From positions 1-46,699 of IMG/VR virus record IMGVR_UViG_3300025127_000070: 46,699 nt of DNA. One strand, given 5' to 3'. Shown here piece by piece: positions 7,426 through 15,610 of the stretch; within the stretch, counting starts at the first letter, position 1; each line of letters opens with the position of its first letter. The notes under the pieces are model-generated. The model had not been told where the DNA came from, did no database searches, and saw only the letters and a list, made by a program, of their open reading frames with translations. The translations under genes were made by a program, and so were the position numbers. Source of the stretch: a virus.

Positions 7426-7636
7426 TTGAATCTCCTTTTTTCTTTTTCTTTACCTTTGGTTTTGCAACTTTAGGTGTAGCTTTTACTTCACCACTGTCAA
7501 CTACTTTTTCAACCTCTGGTTCTTTTACTTCTTTAAATACTGGTTCAGGATTATTAGCTTTCTCTTTAGCTTTTCTTCTCTCAACCTTTTTTTCTTTTTC
7601 TACTTGATATATTTTTTCTCTAATTGAACTAACCAC
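7397..7636 (-). CDS. Small highly charged protein, GTG start
   Basis: A 79-residue protein, almost all Lys, Glu, Val, Pro and Ala, with KVEKVV- and PKVAKPKVKKKKK-type stretches; likely disordered or helical. There is no ATG in frame downstream of the portal stop; GTG at 7636-7634 with AGGAG 8 bases upstream is the best start, overlapping the portal gene by 8 bases. A longer frame reaching 7717 would lie inside the portal gene without a ribosome site. It overlaps the next gene by 29 bases. Function unknown; possibly a head-neck or DNA-binding accessory. Confidence 0.5.
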   Translation of the reverse strand: MVSSIREKIYQVEKEKKVERRKAKEKANNPEPVFKEVKEPEVEKVVDSGEVKATPKVAKPKVKKKKKGDSNGKKSKASS

Positions 7637-10070
7637 TTTGGTTTCTCCTATTAATGTTAGCACTCGCAATATCTCTTTGAGCTTCAATACGCTCTTCTGC
7701 AATACGTGTTTTATCATTCAATGCCTCTTCTGAAATGTCAATTCTTTGTTGATCAACTAATCGTTGATTTCTTTCTTTTTCTTTATCAAACTCTTGTTTT
7801 TTCTCAAATTCTTCAGCTTTTCTTTCTATGTCCTGTCCTCTGAGAGCAAGTTCTTGTTTTCTTATTGTGACTAACGGATCTTCAGATGATGCAGGCGAAA
7901 CAGTTTGTGCATATTGTTCTGTTAAACCACCAATAATCTCAGCAGCTTTATTTTGAATATCATTCTGCATCTGTTGTTGCATCTGAGGATTTTGTTGCAT
8001 CATCATTTGTTGTTCTGGTGGTATGTTAGCCATAATCTCTTGTTGTGCCATAGCTTCTGCCATCATACCTATATGCTCTTGTATATGACCTTGTAATGTC
8101 ATGGCAATACTTGCATTGATCTGTGCAGCACTTGTTGAAAACATAGCTAAATGTGCTTCAATATGTGCTGAATGATTTTGTTGTGGAAATGCTTGTAACC
8201 TACCACCTCTTAATGCCTCTTGATTCTCTTTTGCAGGATTAACAGGCATAGGCTGTGGAGGAGGTGGCAACATCTGATCTATGTTCGACACACCTAATGC
8301 CTCATACATTTTACGATATGCTTGATATAATCCTTGAGGTCCACCATGAACTTCTGGATTGCTTTGAACTAATTGTAATTGTGTTTGTGCTAAAGCTATT
8401 CTCTGTGACATAGAGAATATGTTAGGATCACTAACAGGCATGACATCTATACGATCATCAAAGTCTGTTTGCTTAATCGTTGGTGGAGCACCAGTAGTCA
8501 TATAAGGATATGGAGTTGGATTCATAGCAAATACTTTTGCTAATAACTTAAACTCTTGTTTTTGTGCATAATGTAGACGTTTATGTATGGCACTCATAAC
8601 TTTTGTGCCACGTTCCATAACAGCCATTGTTGTGCCAACAGGTGTTTGTCCTGACATCTCACCTATCTTCTGGTCAGCAGCAGAGGCAAAACGTCTACCA
8701 GAGTCTATCAACGCACCTAAAAGATTATATAAAGTGCTTGACGGCTCTTTAAATGGCAATGGCATCAATGATTGTCTTATATCTCCACCTGCACTATCAA
8801 TATCTCTAAATTCACCTGGTGCCAAAGGTGTATCTTCATCTCTTATTCTTGCACCTCTAGCTTTGAATCCAGCAGGTAAATTACTCAATGTTCCTGCATC
8901 AATAAGCTGTCTGAGTAAACTGGTTGACGCTTTTGATAATCCACCCATCATATGTGTTAAACCAAATCCATAAAAACCTAGACCTGGCAAGAACTTATAA
9001 TGAACAAAATACTGTTTCTTCATCATCAACGGATCGTTTTGGTCATAATTTCTACGGACAGCCAAAACTTCTCCTGTTTTTTCTAATATAGAAACAATGT
9101 AAGGCAGTTTTAAACCACTTGGTTCACCCTGCTCACTCATGTCTTGAAAACCTTCTATGTCAAGGTTTGTATGTATTTCGTATATAACAATCTCTTCTTG
9201 TTCATTAGAATTGTATATACCATCAGCTTTATCTATCTCTTCCTGTATATCAGAGTATTCACTAGAGCCTGTTCCATAAGAAGGTAACTCTGTTTCTTTA
9301 TAGAAACCTGATAGTTGCATTTTTAACACATCATTTTTACTCATTTTAACAACATGAGTAATACGTGATGCAGTCAGTAAGTCTGTTGCAGAATAGGGGA
9401 CAACTATATCTTCAGCGTGAACAAACTTACTGACAGCTCTTTGAAGTAAAGGATCAAAATAAATCTTTTTAAATGTTGAACCTACTATTGGTAAATAAAA
9501 TAACATCTGGTCAAGCTCTGGATCAAACTCTTCCATAACGTATGTTATTTCGTAATTCATATAATTTTTAACACGTTCTGCTTGTGCAACGACAGCAGGA
9601 TTTTCATCTCCTACAATATCAACTCTTACAGGACCTCCTGATGGCAGTAACTCTCTATAAGCCTGTGCTTGAAACTGTGTAATACTCTCAGACAACAACG
9701 GATGTACGATACCAGATGCACCCTCAAAAGGCTCACTTCTATCTTCATACTTGATACCAAGTAACTCAATGCCAGATTTATATATCTTTTCCCACTCTTC
9801 ACGAGAAGTCATATCATCTTTAACAGAAGACATTAAATCAGTGGATATTCTACCAAGCTCATCTTCTTCTATAAATTCTGCAAGGTTAGCATCAAAAGGT
9901 ATTTGTTCTTTAGGAATAACTTCTTCTTGTGGCAACTCTCCAATCAACGCACTGCCATCTTCCATCTGTGCAACGCCAGGCTGTTGTGGTAACTCTACAA
10001 TATCGACAGGTGTGTCAGTAACCTCTGGTGCAAGGTCTATCGGTCCACCTGGTCCGAGTGGTTCTGCCAT
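7629..10070 (-). CDS. Portal (head-tail connector) protein
   Basis: An 813-residue protein following the terminase large subunit by a TAATG overlap, the standard portal position. The N-terminal 60 residues are acidic and Pro-rich. The core starts near MTSREEWEKIYKSGIELLG and continues FEGASGIVHPLLSESITQFQAQAYRELLPSGGPVR, a sequence style seen in marine podovirus portals. The C-terminal quarter is Gln/Met-rich and then a charged coiled coil (around QELALRGQDIERKAEEFEKK), which may form the barrel-like extension. Portals form a dodecamer at one capsid vertex through which DNA is packaged and ejected. Length is at the upper end for portals, similar to P22-type ones. Confidence 0.8.
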   Translation of the reverse strand: MAEPLGPGGPIDLAPEVTDTPVDIVELPQQPGVAQMEDGSALIGELPQEEVIPKEQIPFDANLAEFIEEDELGRISTDLMSSVKDDMTSREEWEKIYKSGIELLGIKYEDRSEPFEGASGIVHPLLSESITQFQAQAYRELLPSGGPVRVDIVGDENPAVVAQAERVKNYMNYEITYVMEEFDPELDQMLFYLPIVGSTFKKIYFDPLLQRAVSKFVHAEDIVVPYSATDLLTASRITHVVKMSKNDVLKMQLSGFYKETELPSYGTGSSEYSDIQEEIDKADGIYNSNEQEEIVIYEIHTNLDIEGFQDMSEQGEPSGLKLPYIVSILEKTGEVLAVRRNYDQNDPLMMKKQYFVHYKFLPGLGFYGFGLTHMMGGLSKASTSLLRQLIDAGTLSNLPAGFKARGARIRDEDTPLAPGEFRDIDSAGGDIRQSLMPLPFKEPSSTLYNLLGALIDSGRRFASAADQKIGEMSGQTPVGTTMAVMERGTKVMSAIHKRLHYAQKQEFKLLAKVFAMNPTPYPYMTTGAPPTIKQTDFDDRIDVMPVSDPNIFSMSQRIALAQTQLQLVQSNPEVHGGPQGLYQAYRKMYEALGVSNIDQMLPPPPQPMPVNPAKENQEALRGGRLQAFPQQNHSAHIEAHLAMFSTSAAQINASIAMTLQGHIQEHIGMMAEAMAQQEIMANIPPEQQMMMQQNPQMQQQMQNDIQNKAAEIIGGLTEQYAQTVSPASSEDPLVTIRKQELALRGQDIERKAEEFEKKQEFDKEKERNQRLVDQQRIDISEEALNDKTRIAEERIEAQRDIASANINRRNQSG

Positions 10071-11548
10071 TAGTAATACTCCCTTTTCTCTCGGTAATAT
10101 TCATCTTCTTCATAATCATTTGGAGTGATGATAAACCCTCCTTGACGAAAACGCAAGATGGCTTGTGTCATACTATCAGCTAAATCGTCATTTTCTCCAT
10201 TTGGAAACGCTGCACATTCTTCTACAACCTCATCTGCAAAACGCTTCTCAGGTCGCCAAACCATGCCACTTTCAAAGACAGGAGCACAAGCGTTCATACG
10301 TGTGAACTTGTCTGCACCTCTACTTGGTGTAAAAGGTGTCACGGGAATACCCATACGTCTTAACTCATGTGTCAAAGGCGTACCTGTTGCTTTTTGTTCT
10401 ATCAATATCATATCAGGATCGTACTCTTTATACAATCTATAAGCATTATCTTTTAATTCTGGGAAATCCCAGCGTCCTCTTTCTGCATCAAGAAGTATAA
10501 TCGCCTCTCCTTCTCCCTCAACAGGTTCAAAGATTCCCCAAGTCGTAATTGCAGAAAAGTCGGCTCTCTCTGATTTACTATATGCAGTATCATAAGATTG
10601 TATGATATAACTTACGTGTGGTGGATCATCGTTCTCCCAGATGTTCCACCACTCCCTTTTAATAATTGCACCTTCTTCAGCAGTGGGATTCTGCAAATAC
10701 TGTGCGTTCCATTTAGCTACAGGAATTGATGAACGTACAGCTTCTAACTCTTCTTTTTTCCAGTATTCAGACCAAAGCACATTGCCTGTGTCAGGAAATA
10801 TGGCAGGAAACTCAACAACTTCCCACTGATCTGCACCACCCTCTGCCTGTTTCTTTAATACTTTGGCAGTCAGGTCACGGACACTCCATCTTGTCATAAC
10901 AATAATAATAGAACCACCAGGCTGAAGTCTTTGTCTTGGACCTGAGGTATACCATTCGTATATGTTATCCAGCATAGTTGGATTAAGTGCATCTTGTTCA
11001 GAAACAGGGTCATCAATGATAAGTAAATCAGCACCACGTCCTGCTAACGCACCACCGACACCAACAGCGTAGTATTCACCACCTTTGTTTGTAGACCAAC
11101 GACCAGATGCTTTCGCATCAGATGCTAACGACACACCTGGAAATATGTCAGAAAACTCTGGTGAATCAATCAAGTTCTTAACCTTACGACCAAAGCCTAC
11201 AGCCAACTCAGATGTGTGTGTCGCCTGTATAATCTTACTTGTCGGCTTACGACCCATCAACCAAGCAGGAAACAAATAACTTGCAAACTCAGATTTGGTG
11301 TGTCGTGGTGGCATATTAACAATCAAACGATTTGATTTGCCATCTGCTACATTCTGTAACTTCTCTGCATATATCTTATGATGACGACCCTCAATAAATG
11401 AAGACCAGATATGTTTTACAAAATCAATAAAGTTAGTTTGAAAAGCATCTCTCTTCTCTAACTCATTTAATCTAGTGACTATCTCACCAAGTTTGGACAT
11501 CTCATCATCAGTGAGATAGTCAGTTGGTATGTTGAAATTATTCTTCAT
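10070..11548 (-). CDS. terL: Terminase large subunit
   Basis: A 492-residue packaging motor. The ATPase has an unusual Walker A, MPPRHTKSE (about residues 79-87), seen in one large terminase lineage, and a Walker B LLIIDDP (about 175-181). The C-terminal nuclease part shows SYDTAYSK, ILIEQKATG and NDDLADS with the acidic residues expected for an RNase H-like nuclease. It cuts concatemers and pumps DNA through the portal encoded next. I chose ATG 11548 (MKNNFNIPTDYL), inside the last bases of the upstream gene; a TTG five codons earlier is less likely. The small subunit lies far away at 18.2-18.7 kb, an uncommon split. Confidence 0.9.
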   Translation of the reverse strand: MKNNFNIPTDYLTDDEMSKLGEIVTRLNELEKRDAFQTNFIDFVKHIWSSFIEGRHHKIYAEKLQNVADGKSNRLIVNMPPRHTKSEFASYLFPAWLMGRKPTSKIIQATHTSELAVGFGRKVKNLIDSPEFSDIFPGVSLASDAKASGRWSTNKGGEYYAVGVGGALAGRGADLLIIDDPVSEQDALNPTMLDNIYEWYTSGPRQRLQPGGSIIIVMTRWSVRDLTAKVLKKQAEGGADQWEVVEFPAIFPDTGNVLWSEYWKKEELEAVRSSIPVAKWNAQYLQNPTAEEGAIIKREWWNIWENDDPPHVSYIIQSYDTAYSKSERADFSAITTWGIFEPVEGEGEAIILLDAERGRWDFPELKDNAYRLYKEYDPDMILIEQKATGTPLTHELRRMGIPVTPFTPSRGADKFTRMNACAPVFESGMVWRPEKRFADEVVEECAAFPNGENDDLADSMTQAILRFRQGGFIITPNDYEEDEYYREKREYY

Positions 11549-12212
11549 TATACAAGTTATCAAAAATCTTGTTTACATCTAATGTGTAATCTAAATCAGA
11601 TTTTGAATAATGTATATGCTGAGATGGTCTAAAATCTGGTGCACCTTCACCTGTTTCAAACCATGCAGGGTGTGTCACACGCACTCTGTTGTTTGGCAAG
11701 GCTACAAGATTACCTGTCCATTCTCCAGCGTCTAACAAATACATCACGTGACTCTGCTTATGCTGTGCAGGATCATCTGCTATCTCGCTCTCTGTATAAT
11801 CAACTGTAAAAAGATATTTAGCTGGATACATCTCGCCACCTATCTTTGCAAGCCAGGGGCAAGGAGTGGCTCTATCCAAAGTGTACACAGCATGATGATG
11901 CGATGAGCAATCCCAGGGTTGAGCATCATGCGTTTCCATTGGATTAGACCACTCCTCAACTGGTATGTCAGCCATTAAACCTGTTATTGGCATCCTAGCC
12001 CACATTGCTCCCCCATGCACATTAGGACTTTTTGTTCCATCTGTTTCACAACCTGTAAAAATAACTTGAAAGCTCAAACAACGATTAGGCATAGTCGTTA
12101 CGGCTATTGCCATTGCGTGTAAGAACTCTCCGTGATATTTGTCGTGATTACAGGTGTACTCCCTCCTCACCCAACATTTGAAGTGAGGTATATTACTCTG
12201 TAAATACGGCAT
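11538..12212 (-). CDS. Conserved phage protein, unknown, His-rich
   Basis: A 224-residue soluble protein with many His and Trp, including SSHHHAVYTLD, and with Cys near the N-terminus (KCWVRREYTCNHD). The His/Asp/Glu content would allow metal binding, but no known motif is recognised. A region WTGNLVALPNNRVRVTHPAWFE suggests beta structure. It lies directly upstream of the terminase large subunit (11-base overlap) and starts in a TAATG overlap with a Lys/Gly-rich gene. It could be a packaging or head accessory protein; function cannot be assigned. Confidence 0.6.
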   Translation of the reverse strand: MPYLQSNIPHFKCWVRREYTCNHDKYHGEFLHAMAIAVTTMPNRCLSFQVIFTGCETDGTKSPNVHGGAMWARMPITGLMADIPVEEWSNPMETHDAQPWDCSSHHHAVYTLDRATPCPWLAKIGGEMYPAKYLFTVDYTESEIADDPAQHKQSHVMYLLDAGEWTGNLVALPNNRVRVTHPAWFETGEGAPDFRPSQHIHYSKSDLDYTLDVNKIFDNLYNEE

Positions 12213-12496
12213 TACTTCTTTTTGGTTTTAGCCTTTACCTTCTTGATAGCATTTTTAAGATTGTTGACCTTGCCACCTCTCTTCATGCCTTTGGTTTTAA
12301 CCTTACCACCCATCTTCATGCCTTTAGCCATCATTTTTCTAGGTGAAACCTTACCACCCATAGCGTAGCCTTTTTTCTTAACCTTGCCACCCTTTTTCAT
12401 TTTGACTTTTCCACCCATCTTATAACCCTTTTTCTTCATCATCTTATTTGCTCCTTTACTGACTTGTTGAGGGATTTGTGATCTCGATATTGCCAT
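12212..12496 (-). CDS. Lys/Gly/Met repeat protein
   Basis: A 94-residue protein of extreme composition: Lys, Gly and Met make up most residues, with at least five repeats of the form MGGKV-KKKG (for example YKMGGKVKMKKGGKV and YAMGGKVSPRKM), then a Lys/Ala tail. Such a polycation suits binding of DNA or acidic protein in the virion. The GGKV unit is the purest form of the GG-hydrophobic motif found in other proteins here. TAATG overlaps on both sides place it in the same translation chain as its neighbours. Confidence 0.6.
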   Translation of the reverse strand: MAISRSQIPQQVSKGANKMMKKKGYKMGGKVKMKKGGKVKKKGYAMGGKVSPRKMMAKGMKMGGKVKTKGMKRGGKVNNLKNAIKKVKAKTKKK

Positions 12497-14526
12497 TATC
12501 TATACGCATTGATGAAATTGTCAATCGCAGAATCTAACTGATTGACAGAACCACCCTGTTGCATATTCTTAACGCCCATATTCTTAAATAAATCTTTAAA
12601 ATAATTCGCTGACAAAGATGTCGGGAAAATAGGTGTGTACTCTGTTGGCATCCTAAACTGTGGATAAGGCGAAATGTTACCTACATCAAAGCCTGGTACT
12701 CTATCTGATTCAACAACGACACTGCCATAATCAGGTTCAACAGGATCAGCGACAGGTGCATCTGGAGCAGGTGTTGTCGGCATACCACCTATACCACCTT
12801 GTGTGGGATCAGGAGTGGGTGGCAACATACTTTGTATCATGTCACGCAGTCTCTGCTCCTCTGCTAACTTTGCCGCTACTCTGTCTTGATCTCTACGTCT
12901 TGCTTCAGCAGCTCTGTCAGACGCTTCTTTTGTCTGTTGTGTTGTATAATATAAATCGTAAGGGCTTTTGCCAAAAACACTTTCGCCTATCTTGTTAACA
13001 ATAGGTGCAAACATACTCTCTTGAGATTTTAAAAACGCATCATATACAGGTCCTGTGCTTTCAACTTGATCTTCATCTCTTCTTAAATCATCATCAGATG
13101 TATCTCTTGGCGTAGATGTTGTTTTAAATATAGGAGTAGCACTGCCTAAGTCATCAATGTCTTTAATCACTCTTTCCTCTGTTCCTAAGTCATCAATGTC
13201 TCTTATGTCAACACGACCACCAACATTACCACTTATGTTACTAGAAAAATCTTCATATCTGTCTTTAGCAACACCACCAGCTCTAAATCCCTGAACAATG
13301 CCACCATCGTTAAATGAATCAACACCTTGTCCTGAAGGTGCTGTAAATTGAGTGTCTAAACCAAGAAACCTTAATAATTTTGCTAATCCTGTTAATTTAC
13401 GTAATTTAGGAACTTCATCTGTATTTAAATCCATCTCCCCAAATCTATCTATAAATGGAATTACGTCAAAAACATCAACATCAGGTCCTGATCGTTTTTC
13501 ACCCTCTGTAATCATTCTTGCTATTGTTTTCATTTCTTCAGGAGGAATAGTAGCTCCTAAAGTACCTAAATCATCTATGTCTCTTATATCACTATATATA
13601 GCTGAATCCCTTAACTCTTCAGGATCATCATATTCTTCTATTCCACCATCCTCTTCACCTATCAAAGACCTCAATACATTTAATTTAGGTTTTACAAAAG
13701 GCTTCGTAAGTTTTTCAAAAGTCAAAGATTTATCTGGTCCTTCCTCGTCAAAATAAATGAAAGGATCAATATCGCCCACTGTATCTACTCTAGGCTTTGA
13801 AACAGGCAACTGTATAGGTTTTCTCTTTGGAAGAGATATGCTTGTATCTGTGTCTTCTCCAACCCTTAACATATCGATATCCATTGGAAGGTTAGGCTTT
13901 GGAGCTGGTAATGAGATCGTAGGCTTTGTTGTTACAGGTTGCATAGTTTCAGCAAAACCCTTACCTGACTCATAATCATCTTCTAAAATTTTATTTATGG
14001 CAACAAGTGTTGACTCTGGCTCAACTATTGTAGGTGGTGGAGCTAACTCTGGCTGGTTTGCCTTCGCCATAGCTGCTTTCTCCATCTCATCAACCATGTC
14101 ACGAGACATAATCTGCGATACCATACGACCTTTATTCTCATCAAAGACAGGTCTAGTCCTTATTTTACCAGAATCATCAGTGGAAATAACAAAACCACCC
14201 TCATTCATGTACATTGGATCAAAAACATCGACCATACCACCCATATTCATAGGTCTTGGTGGCATCATAGGTGGTTGCATAGGTGGTTGCATAGGGGGCA
14301 TCATGCCCTGTGGTGGCATAGGTGGCATACCCATACCTGGTGGCATCATCGGAGGCTGTGGCTGTTGTGGAGGAACAGTATTTTCCGATATTCCCTGTAA
14401 ATATCCCGTAAATTTTGCTCTTTTAACGGGATCTATATCGTTGTTAAGAGAATTTGTACCAGAAGGAGCCGCTTGAGGAGCTACTCCCTTTTGTTGTGGC
14501 ATACCACCAAAAAATGAGTTCGTCAT
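12496..14526 (-). CDS. Large Pro/Met-rich structural-type protein
   Basis: A 676-residue protein. Residues about 50-105 are Pro/Met/Gly/Gln-rich (PPMMPPGMGMPPMPPQGMMPP and similar), followed by NMGGMVDVF and YMNEGGFV motifs. The middle is acidic with recurring RDIDDLG units (at least four: SDIRDIDDLGTLG, VDIRDIDDLGTEE, VIKDIDDLGSA), and FNDGGIVQGFRAGGV occurs further on. The C-terminus is a Pro-rich linker and a helical MQQGGSVNQLDSAIDNFINAYR. It looks disordered and multivalent, possibly a virion scaffold, fibre or tether. The start ATG has AAGG 7 bases upstream. No catalytic motif. Function unknown. Confidence 0.6.
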   Translation of the reverse strand: MTNSFFGGMPQQKGVAPQAAPSGTNSLNNDIDPVKRAKFTGYLQGISENTVPPQQPQPPMMPPGMGMPPMPPQGMMPPMQPPMQPPMMPPRPMNMGGMVDVFDPMYMNEGGFVISTDDSGKIRTRPVFDENKGRMVSQIMSRDMVDEMEKAAMAKANQPELAPPPTIVEPESTLVAINKILEDDYESGKGFAETMQPVTTKPTISLPAPKPNLPMDIDMLRVGEDTDTSISLPKRKPIQLPVSKPRVDTVGDIDPFIYFDEEGPDKSLTFEKLTKPFVKPKLNVLRSLIGEEDGGIEEYDDPEELRDSAIYSDIRDIDDLGTLGATIPPEEMKTIARMITEGEKRSGPDVDVFDVIPFIDRFGEMDLNTDEVPKLRKLTGLAKLLRFLGLDTQFTAPSGQGVDSFNDGGIVQGFRAGGVAKDRYEDFSSNISGNVGGRVDIRDIDDLGTEERVIKDIDDLGSATPIFKTTSTPRDTSDDDLRRDEDQVESTGPVYDAFLKSQESMFAPIVNKIGESVFGKSPYDLYYTTQQTKEASDRAAEARRRDQDRVAAKLAEEQRLRDMIQSMLPPTPDPTQGGIGGMPTTPAPDAPVADPVEPDYGSVVVESDRVPGFDVGNISPYPQFRMPTEYTPIFPTSLSANYFKDLFKNMGVKNMQQGGSVNQLDSAIDNFINAYR

Positions 14527-14561
14527 AAGATACCTTAAAACAAGTTTTTTTAAAAACTACA

Positions 14562-14951
14562 CTATCTTTTTACTTTTGACAACACCATATCAAATTCTTT
14601 TAGTGTCTGATTTAAAATCCTCCTCACATGATCGCTCTGACTACCCTCAATCGGCTCATCTAGTGCCTTTTCTATGGCATCACGCAACCTAACCATGCGT
14701 TCATATTCAAAATTAGAAAAGTTTTCCATCTCTTGACGTGTTTCTTGCGATAGTTGACTCAGATATTTCATTGCGTACTCCATAGGCTTCGATATTGGGG
14801 TTCTTCCGTTCTCATAGTATCTATACATTCTAGCACTTATGCCTAAAATTTCAGCCATTTTCGCCTGTGTTTTGCCTATTTTTGTACGCACATTACGTAA
14901 GTCAGAAGAACCCCACTCGCTGTATGCAAGTTTTTTATTATTTTTTTGCAT
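14562..14951 (-). CDS. XRE-type helix-turn-helix regulator
   Basis: A 129-residue protein with an N-terminal helix-turn-helix of the Cro/CI (XRE) type at about residues 17-60: LRNVRTKIGKTQAKMAEILGIS, then ARMYRYYENGRTPIS. The C-terminal half is a charged helical region. XRE proteins bind operator DNA to repress or activate promoters. It lies close to the strong promoter at 15356-15384 and the first genes of the packaging/head operon, so it may control that operon or act as a switch; the target is unknown. Its start is within the last 14 bases of the preceding small gene. Confidence 0.75.
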   Translation of the reverse strand: MQKNNKKLAYSEWGSSDLRNVRTKIGKTQAKMAEILGISARMYRYYENGRTPISKPMEYAMKYLSQLSQETRQEMENFSNFEYERMVRLRDAIEKALDEPIEGSQSDHVRRILNQTLKEFDMVLSKVKR

Positions 14952-15087
14952 TTTCTTCTCTCATCTCCCTGATTAGCTTTTTGTCAAAGCGTCTGTCTTT
15001 CGCTTTGCCAGCTTTTTTGTATGATTTCTCGACACCCCTACTTAAAGAGTGAGTTTTGTCTCTCTTAACTCTGTATGTCGTGTTCAT
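14938..15087 (-). CDS. Small basic protein, 49 residues
   Basis: A 49-residue frame that starts at ATG 15087 in an ATGA overlap with the stop of the preceding gene and ends at TAA 14938, overlapping the regulator gene by 14 bases. The protein is very basic (MNTTYRVKRDKTHSLSRG, then KKAGKAKDRRFDKK). Coupled start and stop positions support that it is translated. Possibly a nucleic-acid-binding peptide; no family recognised. Confidence 0.5.
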   Translation of the reverse strand: MNTTYRVKRDKTHSLSRGVEKSYKKAGKAKDRRFDKKLIREMREENAKK

Positions 15088-15323
15088 TCAATCTCTCTAA
15101 GCATACCCAAAGCCATCAAATCCTCGATAAACGAATCTGCTGATTCAAAACGAATCGGTTTACCAGAGTAGACGCTAAGAACTTCTGCTTTTGTTCGCAT
15201 GAAATCATCGCCTGTTGAATTGTCGTATCTAGGAATCTTTTCCATTTCATTGACAATCTTTTCTGGAGAGTCTGCCTCAAAGCGAACAACCTCCCCACAG
15301 TTAAATTCATACATTTTTTTCAT
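15084..15323 (-). CDS. Small protein, first gene of the head operon
   Basis: A 79-residue acidic soluble protein (MKKMYEFNCGEVVRFEADSP...). Residues resemble a small alpha/beta domain with repeated RFE-A/S-D elements (VRFEADSPEKIV and IRFESADSFIEDL), suggesting an internal duplication of about 40 residues. It has a strong AGGAGG 6 bases before the ATG and lies 33 bases after the promoter -10 element, so it is the first gene of the operon. Function unknown. Confidence 0.6.
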   Translation of the reverse strand: MKKMYEFNCGEVVRFEADSPEKIVNEMEKIPRYDNSTGDDFMRTKAEVLSVYSGKPIRFESADSFIEDLMALGMLREIE

Positions 15324-15355
15324 ATATACCTCCTTTTTTTTATATGTGACCCTTT

Positions 15356-15384
15356 ATTATGAAGTATAGTTCCTCATATGTCAA
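15356..15384 (-). promoter_or_regulatory. Strong sigma70-type promoter for the packaging/head operon
   Basis: On the minus strand TTGACA (15384-15379, perfect) and CATAAT (15361-15356, one mismatch) are separated by exactly 17 bases. The first gene starts 33 bases downstream. It points into the block of genes from 15.3 kb to the left edge. Confidence 0.7.
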
Positions 15385-15387
15385 GAA

Positions 15388-15554
15388 GTTTCTGGTCGTT
15401 TGTGGAAAACTCTACTACAGATTGACTATAAATTTTTTTTATATCTTGGGCTGTGGTGGTATATACAGCCCGTCCCGAACCCGTTTCCATATATATCCAT
15501 AGGGTACCTGTAAAAGTGTACAATTGTTCGGGTTTTAAAGCCCGTGAGCTGGGT
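15388..15554. other. Gene-free spacer upstream of the head promoter
   Basis: No gene is visible. The segment holds a hairpin GGGCTGT / ACAGCCC around 15445-15470, the string CCCGTCCCGAACCCG near 15468, and the half-palindrome CAATTGTTCGGG at 15521-15532 followed by TTTTAAAGCCCG, which together form short inverted repeats. These could be operator sites for the nearby XRE regulator. Confidence 0.4.
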
Positions 15555-15587
15555 AAAAAAAAAGTTCTGATAGTTTCCTACCAGAAC
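15555..15587 (-). terminator. Rho-independent terminator after the amidoligase-like gene
   Basis: On the minus strand a 10-base-pair stem (GTTCTGGTAG / CTATCAGAAC, one G-U pair) with a GAAA loop is followed by nine T. It lies 24 bases after the stop of the gene at 15611-16858, a textbook intrinsic terminator that isolates this gene from the head operon. Confidence 0.9.
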
Positions 15588-15610
15588 CCTTTTATTTTTG
15601 TTGGTGGTGT

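Noticed and set aside
13352-14476. Long plus-strand frames opposite the Pro/Met-rich gene
   Set aside because: They are Ser/Ile-rich mirror frames of a coherent minus-strand gene with a good start; no ribosome sites.
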